From: Streptomyces deccanensis
Lineage (GTDB): Bacteria > Actinomycetota > Actinomycetes > Streptomycetales > Streptomycetaceae
Reading direction: 5' to 3'
Length of the DNA stretch: 64,000 bases
NCBI RefSeq assembly: GCF_022385335.1
Contig: NZ_CP092431.1
Location: 7,440,001 to 7,504,000 of the forward strand
Shown here: positions 9,581-23,429 of the stretch, one piece after another
How the letters are laid out: each line of letters starts with the position of its first letter
How positions within the stretch are numbered: the first letter of the stretch is position 1
Translations under genes and position numbers: made by a program
Notes under the pieces: model-generated
Told to the model about the DNA's origin: nothing
The model's database searches: none
The model's input: only the letters and a program-made list of their open reading frames with translations

Positions 9581-10956
9581 CGTCCCGTAGCTCCAAGGCG
9601 ACGGCCCGCACCTCCACGGAGGCGCGGGCCGTCGCCCGTACCCAAACCCTGATCAAGGGCAGAGACGGCATCGGCACGGTCCGCAAGACCACCCTCCCCG
9701 GCGGCCTGCGCATCGTCACCGAGACCCTGCCGTCCGTGCGCTCCGCCACCTTCGGCATCTGGGCGCACGTCGGCTCCCGCGACGAGACACCCGCGTTGAA
9801 CGGCGCCACGCACTACCTGGAGCACCTGCTCTTCAAGGGCACCACCCGGCGCAGCGCACTCGACATATCGTCCGCGATCGACGCGGTCGGCGGCGAGATG
9901 AACGCGTTCACGGCCAAGGAGTACACGTGCTACTACGCACGCGTGCTCGACTCCGACCTGCCGCTGGCCATCGACACGGTCTGCGACATGCTCACCGGCT
10001 CGCTCATCCGCGAGGAGGACGTCGACGTCGAACGCGGCGCCATCCTCGAGGAGATCGCGATGACCGAGGACGACCCGGGCGACTGTGTGCACGACCTGTT
10101 CGCGCACACCATGTTCGGCGACACCCCCCTCGGCCGCCCGGTCCTCGGCACCGTCGACACGGTCAACGCCCTCAGCGCCGACCGCATCCGCCGCTTCTAC
10201 AAGAAGCACTACGACCCCACCCACCTCGTGGTCGCCTGCGCCGGCAACATCGACCACAACCAGGTCGTACGCCAGGTCCGCGCCGCTTTCGAGAGCGCGG
10301 GCGCCCTCACCCGCGTCGACGCCACCCCGATCGGCCCGCGTGAGGGCAGCCGGGGTCTGCGTACGGCCGGGCGGGTCGAACTGATCGGCCGCAAGACCGA
10401 GCAGGCCCACGTCGTCCTCGGCATGCCCGGTCTCTCCCGCACCGACGACCGCCGCTGGGCCCTCGGCGTCCTCAACACGGCACTGGGCGGCGGCATGTCC
10501 TCCCGCCTCTTCCAGGAGGTCAGGGAGAAGCGCGGCCTCGCCTACAGCGTGTACTCGTACACCTCCGGCTTCGCCGACTGCGGCCTCTTCGGCGTCTACG
10601 CCGGCTGCCGCCCCTCCCAGGTGCACGACGTGCTCAAGATCTGCCGCGACGAACTCGACCAGGTCGCTCAGCACGGGCTGCCCGACGAGGAGATCGAGCG
10701 CGCCATCGGCCAGCTCCGCGGATCCACGGTCCTCGGCCTGGAGGACACCGGCGCGATCATGAACCGCATCGGCAAGAGCGAGCTGTGCTGGGGCGAGCAG
10801 ATGTCCGTCGACGAGATGCTGACCCGGATCGCCATGGTGACCCCGGACGAGATCCGTGACGTGGCCCGCGAGATCCTGGGCCGGCGCCCCTCCCTGTCGG
10901 TGATCGGCCCGCTCAAGGACAAACAGGCGTCCCGTCTGCACGAAGCCGTCGCCTAA
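9577..10956 (+). CDS. M16 family zinc metallopeptidase
   Basis: 459-residue member of the M16 (pitrilysin/mitochondrial processing peptidase-like) family. The inverted zinc motif HxxEH is intact as HYLEH (His79, Glu82, His83), with the distal glutamate region [16 protein letters not shown]. The C-terminal half holds the inactive M16 repeat ([25 protein letters not shown]), as expected for the processing-peptidase type. It begins at a GTG overlapping the pnp stop, so it is probably co-transcribed and coupled to pnp. Substrate unknown; the YmxG/PepR-type genes in this position in other bacteria are of the same family. Confidence 0.92.
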   Translation: MTSRSSKATARTSTEARAVARTQTLIKGRDGIGTVRKTTLPGGLRIVTETLPSVRSATFGIWAHVGSRDETPALNGATHYLEHLLFKGTTRRSALDISSAIDAVGGEMNAFTAKEYTCYYARVLDSDLPLAIDTVCDMLTGSLIREEDVDVERGAILEEIAMTEDDPGDCVHDLFAHTMFGDTPLGRPVLGTVDTVNALSADRIRRFYKKHYDPTHLVVACAGNIDHNQVVRQVRAAFESAGALTRVDATPIGPREGSRGLRTAGRVELIGRKTEQAHVVLGMPGLSRTDDRRWALGVLNTALGGGMSSRLFQEVREKRGLAYSVYSYTSGFADCGLFGVYAGCRPSQVHDVLKICRDELDQVAQHGLPDEEIERAIGQLRGSTVLGLEDTGAIMNRIGKSELCWGEQMSVDEMLTRIAMVTPDEIRDVAREILGRRPSLSVIGPLKDKQASRLHEAVA

Positions 10957-11730
<774 letters not shown>

Positions 11731-11745
11731 CAGGCCGGCAACGTC

Positions 11746-12201
11746 ATGCGCGCGAAGATCACCTACGCCGTCACGGCAGCCGTCCTGGTCGTCTACTTCG
11801 TCCTGGTCGGCAGCCGCGGGGTCCTGCTCATAGAGACCGGCACACCGGTCACGATCGCCTTCGGCGTCGCCGTGCTCGTCCTGCCGGCGATCGGCCTCTG
11901 GTTCCTCTGGAAGAACACCCAGTTCGTCCGCAGGGCCAATCAGCTCGCCGCCGAACTCGACGCCGAAGGGGGCCTGCCCGTCGACGAGTTGAAGCGCACC
12001 CCGAGCGGCCGCATCGACCGCGACTCGGCCGACGAGGTCTTCGCGCAGCGCAAGGCGGAGACCGAGGACGCGCCCGACGACTGGCGCACCTGGTTCCGGC
12101 TCGCCGTCGCCTACCACGACGCCCGCGACACCCCCCGGGCCCGCAAGGCCATGCAGCGCGCCATCGCCCTCCACGACGGCAGGCCGACGCCGACCGCCTG
12201 A
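11746..12201 (+). CDS. Small membrane protein with TPR-like tail
   Basis: 151-residue protein of unknown function. Two membrane spans lie at about residues 5-25 (ITYAVTAAVLVVYFVLVGSRG) and 35-57, followed by a soluble tail. The tail segment WRTWFRLAVAYHDARDTPRARKAMQRAIAL resembles a single tetratricopeptide helix pair. It starts 15 bases after dapB, so it is likely in the same transcript. Conserved neighbour of dapB in Streptomyces as far as I recall; no enzymatic motif is visible. Confidence 0.75.
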   Translation: MRAKITYAVTAAVLVVYFVLVGSRGVLLIETGTPVTIAFGVAVLVLPAIGLWFLWKNTQFVRRANQLAAELDAEGGLPVDELKRTPSGRIDRDSADEVFAQRKAETEDAPDDWRTWFRLAVAYHDARDTPRARKAMQRAIALHDGRPTPTA

Positions 12202-12215
12202 CCCGCCGCACACAT

Positions 12216-12256
12216 GACTGAGGGGCCGACCGCACCAGCGGACCGGCCCCTCAGTC
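12216..12256. terminator. Bidirectional terminator
   Basis: Perfect 13-bp inverted repeat (GACTGAGGGGCCG at 12216-12228 and CGGCCCCTCAGTC at 12244-12256) with a 15-base loop, lying between the plus-strand membrane-protein gene and the convergent minus-strand gene. Confidence 0.8.
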
Positions 12257-12266
12257 GCGTGTTCGA

Positions 12267-12824
12267 CTACGCGGCGCGTCCGTACTCCGCCGCCCACGCC
12301 TCGATCGTGTCGGCCGCCCGGTCGAAGGCCTCGGTACGCGCCAGGAAGTCGGCGTTGTGCGTGGTCATCAGCGGCGTCACGTACTCCTGCACGCGGTCCC
12401 TGCGGACGAGGAGCAGTGCCTGCCCCTGCACGGACCGGGGGAGCCCGAGCCACCGCACCGGCTGCTGCACGGTACGCACCGACACGCTCGCCGCCCAGGA
12501 CGCCGTACGCGTGCGGAAGAAGCCCACCTGCCGCACCCCGCGCGCGCTCACCCAGATGCCGACCCGCAGCAGCCGCAGGGCGCAGGCGATGATGAGCAGC
12601 GCCCCCCCGAAGCAGATCGCGCCGGCCTGCGCCGTCTCGGCCGCCGCGATGATGACCGCCGCGACCAGCACGTACGAGGAGAGCAGCAGCAGGAGCGCGG
12701 CCGCGCCGACCCGCCAGGGGCCGGGCCGGTAGGGGCGCCGCCAGCGGTCACGGTCCTCGAAGGGCAGCGCTTCGTCCACTGCCTGGTCGAAGGCGCGGTC
12801 GGCGGTCAGGAAGGGCAGGGGCAC
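12267..12824 (-). CDS. Two-span membrane protein, unknown function
   Basis: 185-residue protein with a soluble N-terminus, two adjacent membrane spans (about residues 38-62, VGAAALLLLLSSYVLVAAVIIAA, and 66-86, GAICFGGALLIIACALRLLRV), then a soluble beta-rich domain with RTVQQPVRWLGLP and ALLLVRRDRVQEYVTPLMTTHNADFL. The layout resembles bacterial PH-like membrane proteins, but no decisive motif is present. GTG start with GAGGAT upstream. It is convergent with the dapB-linked gene and divergent from thyX. Confidence 0.7.
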   Translation of the reverse strand: MPLPFLTADRAFDQAVDEALPFEDRDRWRRPYRPGPWRVGAAALLLLLSSYVLVAAVIIAAAETAQAGAICFGGALLIIACALRLLRVGIWVSARGVRQVGFFRTRTASWAASVSVRTVQQPVRWLGLPRSVQGQALLLVRRDRVQEYVTPLMTTHNADFLARTEAFDRAADTIEAWAAEYGRAA

Positions 12825-12947
12825 GGCTGATCCTCACTCAATCCACGCACAGGGTCGCCGGGTGAGGCTACCGAGCCGGACCCGTCCCCACCACTCTCGG
12901 GGTCCAACAGGGGCACAAGAGGGTGCAACTCAGGGCATCCGGACCGT

Positions 12948-12970
12948 CTGTCGGTGTCGGCCCGTAGAGT
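12948..12970 (+). promoter_or_regulatory. RecA-NDp/PafBC-like promoter of thyX
   Basis: CTGTCGGTG, 8-base spacer, TAGAGT. This matches TTGTCRGTG-N8-TANNNT except the first base. It lies 42 bases before the chosen thyX start. The consensus is established for the RecA-independent DNA-damage promoters of mycobacteria; its use here is inferred. Confidence 0.5.
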
Positions 12971-13012
12971 GGGCGCCGCCCGAGAGCAGCCATGGGAAGG
13001 ACCCTCCGAGCC

Positions 13013-13753
13013 GTGACCGACACCCCCGTCGACGACCTCAAGCCCAGCTTCCGCAGCGATGTCACCGTCGAGTTGGTGAAGCACAGCGCCGCCGACTCGG
13101 ACGTGCTGTGGGCCGCCCGCGTCTCCACCGCCGGCGAGCAGTCCCTGGAGGAGCTGCAGAAGGACCCCGAGCGCTCCAAGGGCCTCATCAACTACCTCAT
13201 GCGGGACCGTCACGGCAGCCCCTTCGAGCACAACTCGATGACCTTCTTCATCAGCGCCCCGATCTTCGTCTTCCGCGAGTTCATGCGCCACCGGGTGGGC
13301 TGGTCCTACAACGAGGAGTCCGGGAGGTACCGGGAGCTCCAGCCCGTCTTCTACGTCCCGGACGAGGCCCGCAAGCTCGTGCAGGAGGGGCGTCCCGGCA
13401 AGTACGTCTTCGTGGAGGGGACCCAGGCGCAGCAGGAGCTGGTGGGGCGGGTCATGGAGGACTCGTACGTCCACGCGTACGAGGCGTACCAGGAGATGCT
13501 GGCCGCCGGGGTGGCCCGCGAGGTCGCCCGCTCGGTCCTCCCGGTCGGACTCTTCTCGTCGATGTACGCCACCTGCAACGCCCGCTCGCTGATGCACTTC
13601 CTCGGTCTGCGCACCCAGCACGAGCTCGCCAAGGTGCCGTCCTTCCCGCAGCGGGAGATCGAGATGGTGGGCGAGCGGATGGAGGCGGAGTGGGCGAGGC
13701 TCATGCCGCTCACGCACGCCGCGTTCAACGCGAACGGCCGTGTCGCGCCGTAG
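13013..13753 (+). CDS. thyX: Flavin-dependent thymidylate synthase
   Basis: 246-residue FAD-dependent enzyme that methylates dUMP to dTMP using methylenetetrahydrofolate and NADPH. The ThyX signature RHRxxSxNExSxRY is intact as RHRVGWSYNEESGRY at residues 92-106. A GTG start at 13013 is chosen because GGAAGGA lies 11 bases upstream; an in-frame ATG at 12992 is the alternative and has a weaker site. The RecA-NDp-like promoter upstream would tie dTMP supply to DNA damage. It is a single-gene transcript, with dapA downstream on its own promoter. Confidence 0.96.
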   Translation: MTDTPVDDLKPSFRSDVTVELVKHSAADSDVLWAARVSTAGEQSLEELQKDPERSKGLINYLMRDRHGSPFEHNSMTFFISAPIFVFREFMRHRVGWSYNEESGRYRELQPVFYVPDEARKLVQEGRPGKYVFVEGTQAQQELVGRVMEDSYVHAYEAYQEMLAAGVAREVARSVLPVGLFSSMYATCNARSLMHFLGLRTQHELAKVPSFPQREIEMVGERMEAEWARLMPLTHAAFNANGRVAP

Positions 13754-13832
13754 CGGACCACGCCGAGCCATGGCGAGCCGTCGACTTTCGGCCAGGCACA
13801 GATGTGCGGGTCAGCCGAGCGAAGTGTCCGTA

Positions 13833-13911
13833 TTGCGGCATTTCGCGAAGTTCATCTAGCCTGATCAAACGGACCCGGCACTGCTTGAACCCCCGAGCAG
13901 GCAGTGCCGGG
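13833..13911 (+). promoter_or_regulatory. dapA upstream promoter with immediate hairpin
   Basis: TTGCGG (13833-13838), an 18-base spacer and TAGCCT (13857-13862) form a good sigma-HrdB-type promoter. The transcript would begin near 13870 and at once enter an 11-bp hairpin (CCCGGCACTGC at 13874-13884 with GCAGTGCCGGG at 13901-13911). This could be an attenuator or 5' stabiliser, or merely the thyX terminator. A second -10-like TAGCGT at 13972-13977 lies 7 bases before the dapA ATG and could give a leaderless message. Confidence 0.5.
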
Positions 13912-13984
13912 CTCCGCATTTGTCCTGACTTTTCCCGCCCCCCGAGGGCAGACCGTGCCCTGAGCAGCGAGTAGCGTGTTACCC

Positions 13985-14884
13985 ATGGCTCCGACCTCGA
14001 CTCCGCAGACCCCCTTCGGGCGGGTCCTCACCGCCATGGTCACGCCCTTCACGGCGGACGGCGCACTCGACCTCGACGGCGCGCAGCGGCTCGCCGCCCA
14101 CCTGGTGGACGCAGGCAACGACGGCCTGGTCATCAACGGCACCACCGGCGAGTCCCCCACCACCAGTGACGCGGAGAAATCGGACCTGGTACGAGCCGTC
14201 CTCGAAGCCGTCGGCGACCGCGCGCACATCATCGCCGGCGTCGGCACGAACGACACCCACCACAGCATGGAGCTGGCCCGCGCCGCCGAGAAGATCGGCG
14301 CCCACGGCCTCCTCGTCGTCACGCCGTACTACAACAAGCCCCCGCAGGAGGGCCTGTACCGCCACTTCAAGGCGATCGCCGACGCCGCCGACCTCCCGGT
14401 CATGCTCTACGACATCCCGGGCCGCAGCGGCGTCCCGATCGACACGGAGACGATCGTCCGGCTCGCCGAGCACCCGCGCGTCGTCGCCAACAAGGACGCC
14501 AAGGGCGACCTCGGCCGCGCCAGCTGGGCCATCGCCCGCTCCGGCCTCGCCTGGTACTCCGGCGACGACATGCTCAACCTCCCGCTGCTCTCCGTGGGCG
14601 CGGTCGGTTTCGTCTCGGTCGTCGGCCACGTCGTCACCCCCGAGCTGCGTGCCCTCGTCGAGGCGTACGTCTCCGGTGACGTCCAGAAGGCAACCGAGAT
14701 CCACCAGAAGCTGCTCCCGGTCTTCACCGGCATGTTCCGCACCCAGGGCGTGATGACCACCAAGGCGGCGCTCGCCCTCCAGGGCCTGCCCGCCGGACCG
14801 CTGCGCGCCCCCATGGTGGAGCTTTCTCCCGAGGAGACGGCCCAGCTCAAGATCGATCTTGGTGCCGGCGGGGTACAGCTCTAG
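13985..14884 (+). CDS. dapA: 4-hydroxy-tetrahydrodipicolinate synthase
   Basis: 299-residue (beta/alpha)8 aldolase that condenses pyruvate with aspartate semialdehyde, the first committed step to diaminopimelate and lysine. Visible are the pyruvate-binding GTTGE (52-56), the Tyr of LYDIPGRSG (Tyr142) and the Schiff-base lysine region VANKDAKGD (Lys170). The ATG at 13985 is preferred because a -10 hexamer lies only 7 bases upstream; a GTG three codons earlier is possible. Streptomyces genomes often carry more than one dapA paralogue. Confidence 0.96.
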   Translation: MAPTSTPQTPFGRVLTAMVTPFTADGALDLDGAQRLAAHLVDAGNDGLVINGTTGESPTTSDAEKSDLVRAVLEAVGDRAHIIAGVGTNDTHHSMELARAAEKIGAHGLLVVTPYYNKPPQEGLYRHFKAIADAADLPVMLYDIPGRSGVPIDTETIVRLAEHPRVVANKDAKGDLGRASWAIARSGLAWYSGDDMLNLPLLSVGAVGFVSVVGHVVTPELRALVEAYVSGDVQKATEIHQKLLPVFTGMFRTQGVMTTKAALALQGLPAGPLRAPMVELSPEETAQLKIDLGAGGVQL

Positions 14885-14990
14885 CACCGGACTTCGCACG
14901 ACGCGACAACCAGACTTCACAACTGAATAAGCAGGACGAAAGCGCCTGCGTCATCCACATCCACAACTGCTTTTGCACGAACGTCATGCG

Positions 14991-15017
14991 CGCCACGTGC
15001 CACAGAGGTACGTGGCG
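14991..15017 (+). other. 5'-leader hairpin of the RNase J gene
   Basis: Perfect 8-bp stem CGCCACGT (14991-14998) with ACGTGGCG (15010-15017) and an 11-base loop, ending 21 bases before the TTG start and close to its ribosome site. Possible processing or autoregulatory element. Confidence 0.4.
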
Positions 15018-15037
15018 TGCGTGGTGAGGAGAGTCTT

Positions 15038-16723
15038 TTGAGTCATCCGCATCCTGAACTCGGCCCGCCGCCGCCGCTCCCCGAGCGGGGCCTGCGGGTC
15101 ACCCCGCTGGGCGGTCTCGGCGAGATCGGCCGGAACATGACCGTCTTCGAGTACGGCGGCCGGTTGCTGATCGTCGACTGCGGGGTGCTCTTCCCTGAGG
15201 AGGAGCAGCCCGGAATCGACCTGATCCTGCCGGACTTCTCGTCCGTCAGGGACCGCCTCGACGACATCGAGGGCATCGTCCTCACGCACGGCCACGAGGA
15301 CCACATCGGCGCGGTCCCGTATCTGCTGCGCGAGAAGCCCGACATCCCGCTGATCGGCTCCAAGCTGACCCTCGCCCTGATCGAGGCGAAGCTCCAGGAG
15401 CACCGCATCCGCCCGTACACCCTCGAGGTGGCCGAGGGGAACCGTGAGCGCATCGGCCCCTTCGACTGCGAGTTCGTCGCGGTCAACCACTCCATCCCGG
15501 ACGCCCTCGCGGTGGCCATCCGCACCCCCGCGGGCATGGTGGTCCACACGGGTGACTTCAAGATGGACCAGCTCCCGCTGGACAACCGCCTCACCGACCT
15601 CCACGCGTTCGCACGGCTGAGCGAAGAGGGCATCGATCTCCTTCTCTCGGACTCCACGAACGCCGAGGTACCAGGGTTCGTTCCGCCCGAGCGCGACATC
15701 TCGAACGTCCTGCGCCAGGTCTTCGCGGGCGCCAGCAAGCGGATCATCGTGGCCAGCTTCGCCAGCCACATCCACCGCATCCAGCAGATCCTCGACGCCG
15801 CCCACGAGTACGGCCGCCGGGTCGCCTTCGTCGGCCGCTCGATGGTCCGGAACATGGGCATCGCCAGGGACCTGGGCTATCTGCGCGTTCCACCGGGCCT
15901 GGTCGTGGACGTCAAGACACTCGACGACCTGCCGCAGCACGAGATCGTCCTCGTCTGCACCGGATCGCAGGGTGAGCCGATGGCGGCCCTGTCCCGCATG
16001 GCCAACCGGGACCACCAGATCCGTATCGTCCAGGGCGACACGGTGATCCTGGCGTCGTCCCTGATCCCCGGCAACGAGAACGCGGTCTACCGCGTCATCA
16101 ACGGCCTGACCCGTTGGGGCGCGAACGTCGTCCACAAGGGCAACGCCAAGGTCCACGTCTCCGGACACGCCTCGGCCGGCGAACTGCTGTACTTCTACAA
16201 CATCTGCCGCCCGAAGAACCTGATGCCGGTGCACGGCGAATGGCGCCACCTGCGCGCCAACGCGGAACTGGGCGCCCTGACCGGCGTACCGCACGACCGC
16301 ATCGTCATCGCCGAGGACGGCGTGGTCGTCGACCTCATCGAGGGCAAAGCCAAGATCTCGGGCAAGGTCCAGGCCGGTTATGTGTACGTCGACGGCCTCT
16401 CGGTCGGTGACGTCGGTGAGCCGGCACTCAAGGACCGCAAGATCCTGGGGGACGAGGGCATCATCTCCGTCTTCGTCGTCGTGGACTCCTCCACCGGCAA
16501 GATCACCGGTGGTCCCCACATCCAGGCCCGCGGCTCCGGTATCGAGGACTCCGCGTTCAGTGCGGTCGCCCCGAAGATCACCGAGGTTCTTGAGCGTTCG
16601 GCACAGGACGGGGTCGTCGAGCCCCACCAGCTGCAACAACTCATCCGCCGCACGCTCGGCAAGTGGGTCTCCGACACCTACCGGCGCAGGCCGATGATCC
16701 TGCCTGTGGTGGTTGAGGTCTGA
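15038..16723 (+). CDS. rnj: Ribonuclease J
   Basis: 561-residue beta-CASP metallo-beta-lactamase ribonuclease, with 5'-3' exo- and endoribonuclease activity in mRNA decay and rRNA maturation. The metal site HGHEDH is at residues 84-89 (THGHEDHIGAVPYLL). Other landmarks are TGDFKMD, SDSTNAE, the beta-CASP region ASHIHRIQQI, CTGSQGEPMAAL and HVSGHAS. A TTG start at 15038 is chosen because GAGGAG lies about 7 bases upstream and the resulting N-terminus LSHPHPELGPPPP fits my recollection of Streptomyces RNase J. It sits directly upstream of the rRNA operon. Confidence 0.96.
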   Translation: MSHPHPELGPPPPLPERGLRVTPLGGLGEIGRNMTVFEYGGRLLIVDCGVLFPEEEQPGIDLILPDFSSVRDRLDDIEGIVLTHGHEDHIGAVPYLLREKPDIPLIGSKLTLALIEAKLQEHRIRPYTLEVAEGNRERIGPFDCEFVAVNHSIPDALAVAIRTPAGMVVHTGDFKMDQLPLDNRLTDLHAFARLSEEGIDLLLSDSTNAEVPGFVPPERDISNVLRQVFAGASKRIIVASFASHIHRIQQILDAAHEYGRRVAFVGRSMVRNMGIARDLGYLRVPPGLVVDVKTLDDLPQHEIVLVCTGSQGEPMAALSRMANRDHQIRIVQGDTVILASSLIPGNENAVYRVINGLTRWGANVVHKGNAKVHVSGHASAGELLYFYNICRPKNLMPVHGEWRHLRANAELGALTGVPHDRIVIAEDGVVVDLIEGKAKISGKVQAGYVYVDGLSVGDVGEPALKDRKILGDEGIISVFVVVDSSTGKITGGPHIQARGSGIEDSAFSAVAPKITEVLERSAQDGVVEPHQLQQLIRRTLGKWVSDTYRRRPMILPVVVEV

Positions 16724-16741
16724 CCCTCCGTCAGCGCCCGA

Positions 16742-16785
16742 CTGGAGCGGGGCCCCTCGATTTGCATCGGGGCGCCCCGCTCCAG
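16742..16785 (+). terminator. Terminator of rnj
   Basis: Twenty-position stem (16742-16761 with 16766-16785, one mismatch and one G-T pair) closed by a TTGC tetraloop, 19 bases after the rnj stop codon. There is no strong T-run, which is common for Streptomyces terminators. It insulates the rRNA operon from rnj. Confidence 0.85.
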
Positions 16786-17223
16786 TACGTTTACGGCTCC
16801 GCCCAGGGGGGAACCCGGCGCAACTGATGCGCCAGGAGCCGTCCGGACCGGGTGGAAATTCCGACTCAGAACCTCTGATAAAGTCGGAACCGCCGGAAAG
16901 GGAAACGCGGAAGCGAAAACCTGGAAAGCACCGAGGAAATCGGAACCGGAAACGGTCTGATAGAGTCGGAAACGCAAGACAGCAAGACCGAAGGGAAACT
17001 GCCCGGAGGAAAGCCCGAGAGGGTGAGTACAAAGGAAGCGTCCGTTCCTTGAGAACTCAACAGCGTGCCAAAAATCAACGCCAGATTAGTTGATACCCCG
17101 TCTCCAGCATCTGCTGGGGCGAGGTTCCTTTGAAATAAACACAGCGAGGACGCTGTGAACCATCGGCTTATTCCGCCGGTGGTTCCGCTCTCGTGATGTG
17201 TGCACCCGATTACGGGTAAACAT
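16786..17223 (+). promoter_or_regulatory. rRNA operon promoter and leader region
   Basis: The region is purine-rich and AT-richer than its surroundings. Two near-copies of a -10 context occur: CTGATAAAGTCGG (TAAAGT at 16879-16884) and CTGATAGAGTCGG (TAGAGT at 16961-16966), 82 bases apart, as expected for multiple tandem rrn promoters. -35 boxes are not obvious. Downstream, TTGAGAACTCAACAG near 17050 is a conserved actinobacterial leader motif, repeated in altered form (TTGAGAACTGCACAG) before 23S, probably for antitermination or RNase III processing. No protein-coding gene is credible here. Confidence 0.7.
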
Positions 17224-22170
<4,947 letters not shown>

Positions 22171-22256
22171 TCAGTTGCTCGCGTCCACTGTGTTGGTTCT
22201 GAAACCACGAACAACCCCGCCCAGGTCACGGTTGGTGCGGTTGAGTGTTTCATAGT

Positions 22257-22375
22257 GTTTCGGTGGTCATAGCGTGAGGGAAACGCCCGGTTACATTCCG
22301 AACCCGGAAGCTAAGCCTTACAGCGCCGATGGTACTGCAGGGGGGACCCTGTGGGAGAGTAGGACGCCGCCGAAC
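22257..22375 (+). rRNA. rrf: 5S ribosomal RNA
   Basis: About 119 bases, from GTTTCGGTGGTCATAGCG to CGCCGCCGAAC; the two termini pair. It completes the 16S-23S-5S order. Confidence 0.97.
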
Positions 22376-22386
22376 AAATATTGATA

Positions 22387-22428
22387 GAGCTGGTCCCCGA
22401 ATTTCGGTTCGGGGACCAGCTCTTTTTT
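22387..22428 (+). terminator. Intrinsic terminator of the rRNA operon
   Basis: Perfect 15-bp stem (22387-22401 with 22408-22422), 6-base loop, then TTTTTT: a classical rho-independent terminator. Confidence 0.97.
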
Positions 22429-22474
22429 GTTGCGCTTTACTTGGAGTTCACGTTGCGCGACCAGGATCCGCGCC

Positions 22475-23152
22475 ATGGGTACCGTTGGAATGCTCAGGGC
22501 CGCAGGTGTCGGCGCAGGTGACGAGGTCGTGGTGCCGGCGTTCGGGAACCCGGAGGTCGCCCAGGCGGTGAGCCTGGCCGGGGCTGTGCCGGTGTTCGCC
22601 GACATAGACCCGGTGACGTACTGCCTGGATGCCTCGGCTGTCGAGGCCGCGGTGACGTCGCGGACGGTGGCCGCGGTCGTCGTACACCGCTTCGGAAGGT
22701 CCGCCGATGTCGCGGCGCTTCATCAAGTCGGCCAGCGGCATGGGCTGTTGGTGCTGGAGCAGGGCGAGTCGGAGGCGCCGTACAGCGAACTCGGGGAGCG
22801 TCGGCAGCGGGCCGCGTACCTCAGCGCCAAGCTGAAGGGCGTACGGACTCCCGAGGGCTGTGACGGGCACACCTTCCAGCAGTACGTCGTGCGGGTCCCC
22901 GGGAACGGGCGGCCGGACCGGGACGCGTTCGCGCGGGCCGTGCGGGCGAAGGGAGTCGAGTGCAGCGTGCCGGTGAAGACCCCGGTGCACCGGATGCCCG
23001 CGTTCCGACGTGACGTGTGTCTGCCGGAGACCGAACGGGCAGCCGACGAGACGCTGGCGCTGCACATCGGCGGCGAGATGTCCCGGCGGCAGCTGCATCG
23101 GCTGGTGTCCGCCTGCAATGCGCTCGGTGGGCTGCTGCAACCGGCTTTCTAG
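22475..23152 (+). CDS. DegT/DnrJ-type aminotransferase homologue, degenerate
   Basis: 225-residue protein resembling DegT/DnrJ/EryC1/StrS sugar aminotransferases (normally about 370-400 residues). N-terminal motifs match (GVGAGDEVVVPAFGNPEVAQAVSLAGAVPVFADIDP) and C-terminal parts match (FQQYVVRVP, VPVKTPVHRMPAF). The central segment with the PLP-binding lysine and the GxGG loop is absent: residues jump from VLEQGESEAPYS to ERRQRAAYLSAKLKG. The usual PLP-contacting aspartate (VED) reads VLEQ. It is therefore unlikely to be a PLP enzyme. The ATG at 22475 has AGGA 8 bases upstream; an in-frame TTG at 22427 overlaps the rRNA terminator and is rejected. Reading frame intact, so probably maintained. 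Confidence 0.72.
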   Translation: MGTVGMLRAAGVGAGDEVVVPAFGNPEVAQAVSLAGAVPVFADIDPVTYCLDASAVEAAVTSRTVAAVVVHRFGRSADVAALHQVGQRHGLLVLEQGESEAPYSELGERRQRAAYLSAKLKGVRTPEGCDGHTFQQYVVRVPGNGRPDRDAFARAVRAKGVECSVPVKTPVHRMPAFRRDVCLPETERAADETLALHIGGEMSRRQLHRLVSACNALGGLLQPAF

Positions 23153-23204
23153 TTCCGGTACTTCGGGCGACTCCGGGCACTGTGCCCGGCCGGCGCGCTG
23201 GTGG

Positions 23205-23234
23205 TTCGAAGCATCCGCCGAATCGGGGTATGAT
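23205..23234 (+). promoter_or_regulatory. Putative tRNA-Thr promoter
   Basis: TTCGAA, 18-base spacer, TATGAT, ending 40 bases before the tRNA gene. The -10 is good and the -35 is weak. A terminator-like inverted repeat CCGGGCACTGTGCCCGG (23173-23189) precedes it and may end the DegT-like transcript. Confidence 0.5.
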
Positions 23235-23274
23235 CTATCTCGTTGCCGCGAGGGAAACCTCGAACAGGCGACCG

Positions 23275-23347
23275 GCCCCTATAGCTCAGTCGGCAGAGCG
23301 TCTCCATGGTAAGGAGAAGGTCAACGGTTCGATTCCGTTTGGGGGCT
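23275..23347 (+). tRNA. tRNA-Thr (anticodon GGT)
   Basis: 73-base cloverleaf. Acceptor stem GCCCCTA/TGGGGGC, D arm GCTC/GAGC, anticodon stem TCTCC/GGAGA with loop ATGGTAA (anticodon GGT, reads ACC), T arm AACGG/CCGTT with TTCGATT. CCA is not encoded. Confidence 0.96.
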
Positions 23348-23355
23348 CAGACTGA

Positions 23356-23384
23356 AGGCCCCGCCCATTGGGCGGGGCCTTTTT
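23356..23384 (+). terminator. Terminator of tRNA-Thr
   Basis: Perfect 11-bp stem (23356-23366 with 23370-23380), ATT loop, followed by TTTT. It may also serve osaC arriving from the opposite strand. Confidence 0.92.
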
Positions 23385-23429
23385 CGTGTTCGCTCAGTCC
23401 TGCGAGTTCGCTCGGTCCTGCGCGCTCGC

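Noticed and set aside
10891..10920. CTGTCGGTG inside the M16 protease gene
   Set aside because: It has the PafBC-like -35 half but no TANNNT at the right spacing and lies within a coding region.
22427..22474. Upstream TTG start for the DegT-like protein
   Set aside because: It begins inside the T-run of the rRNA terminator, so no message would include it.
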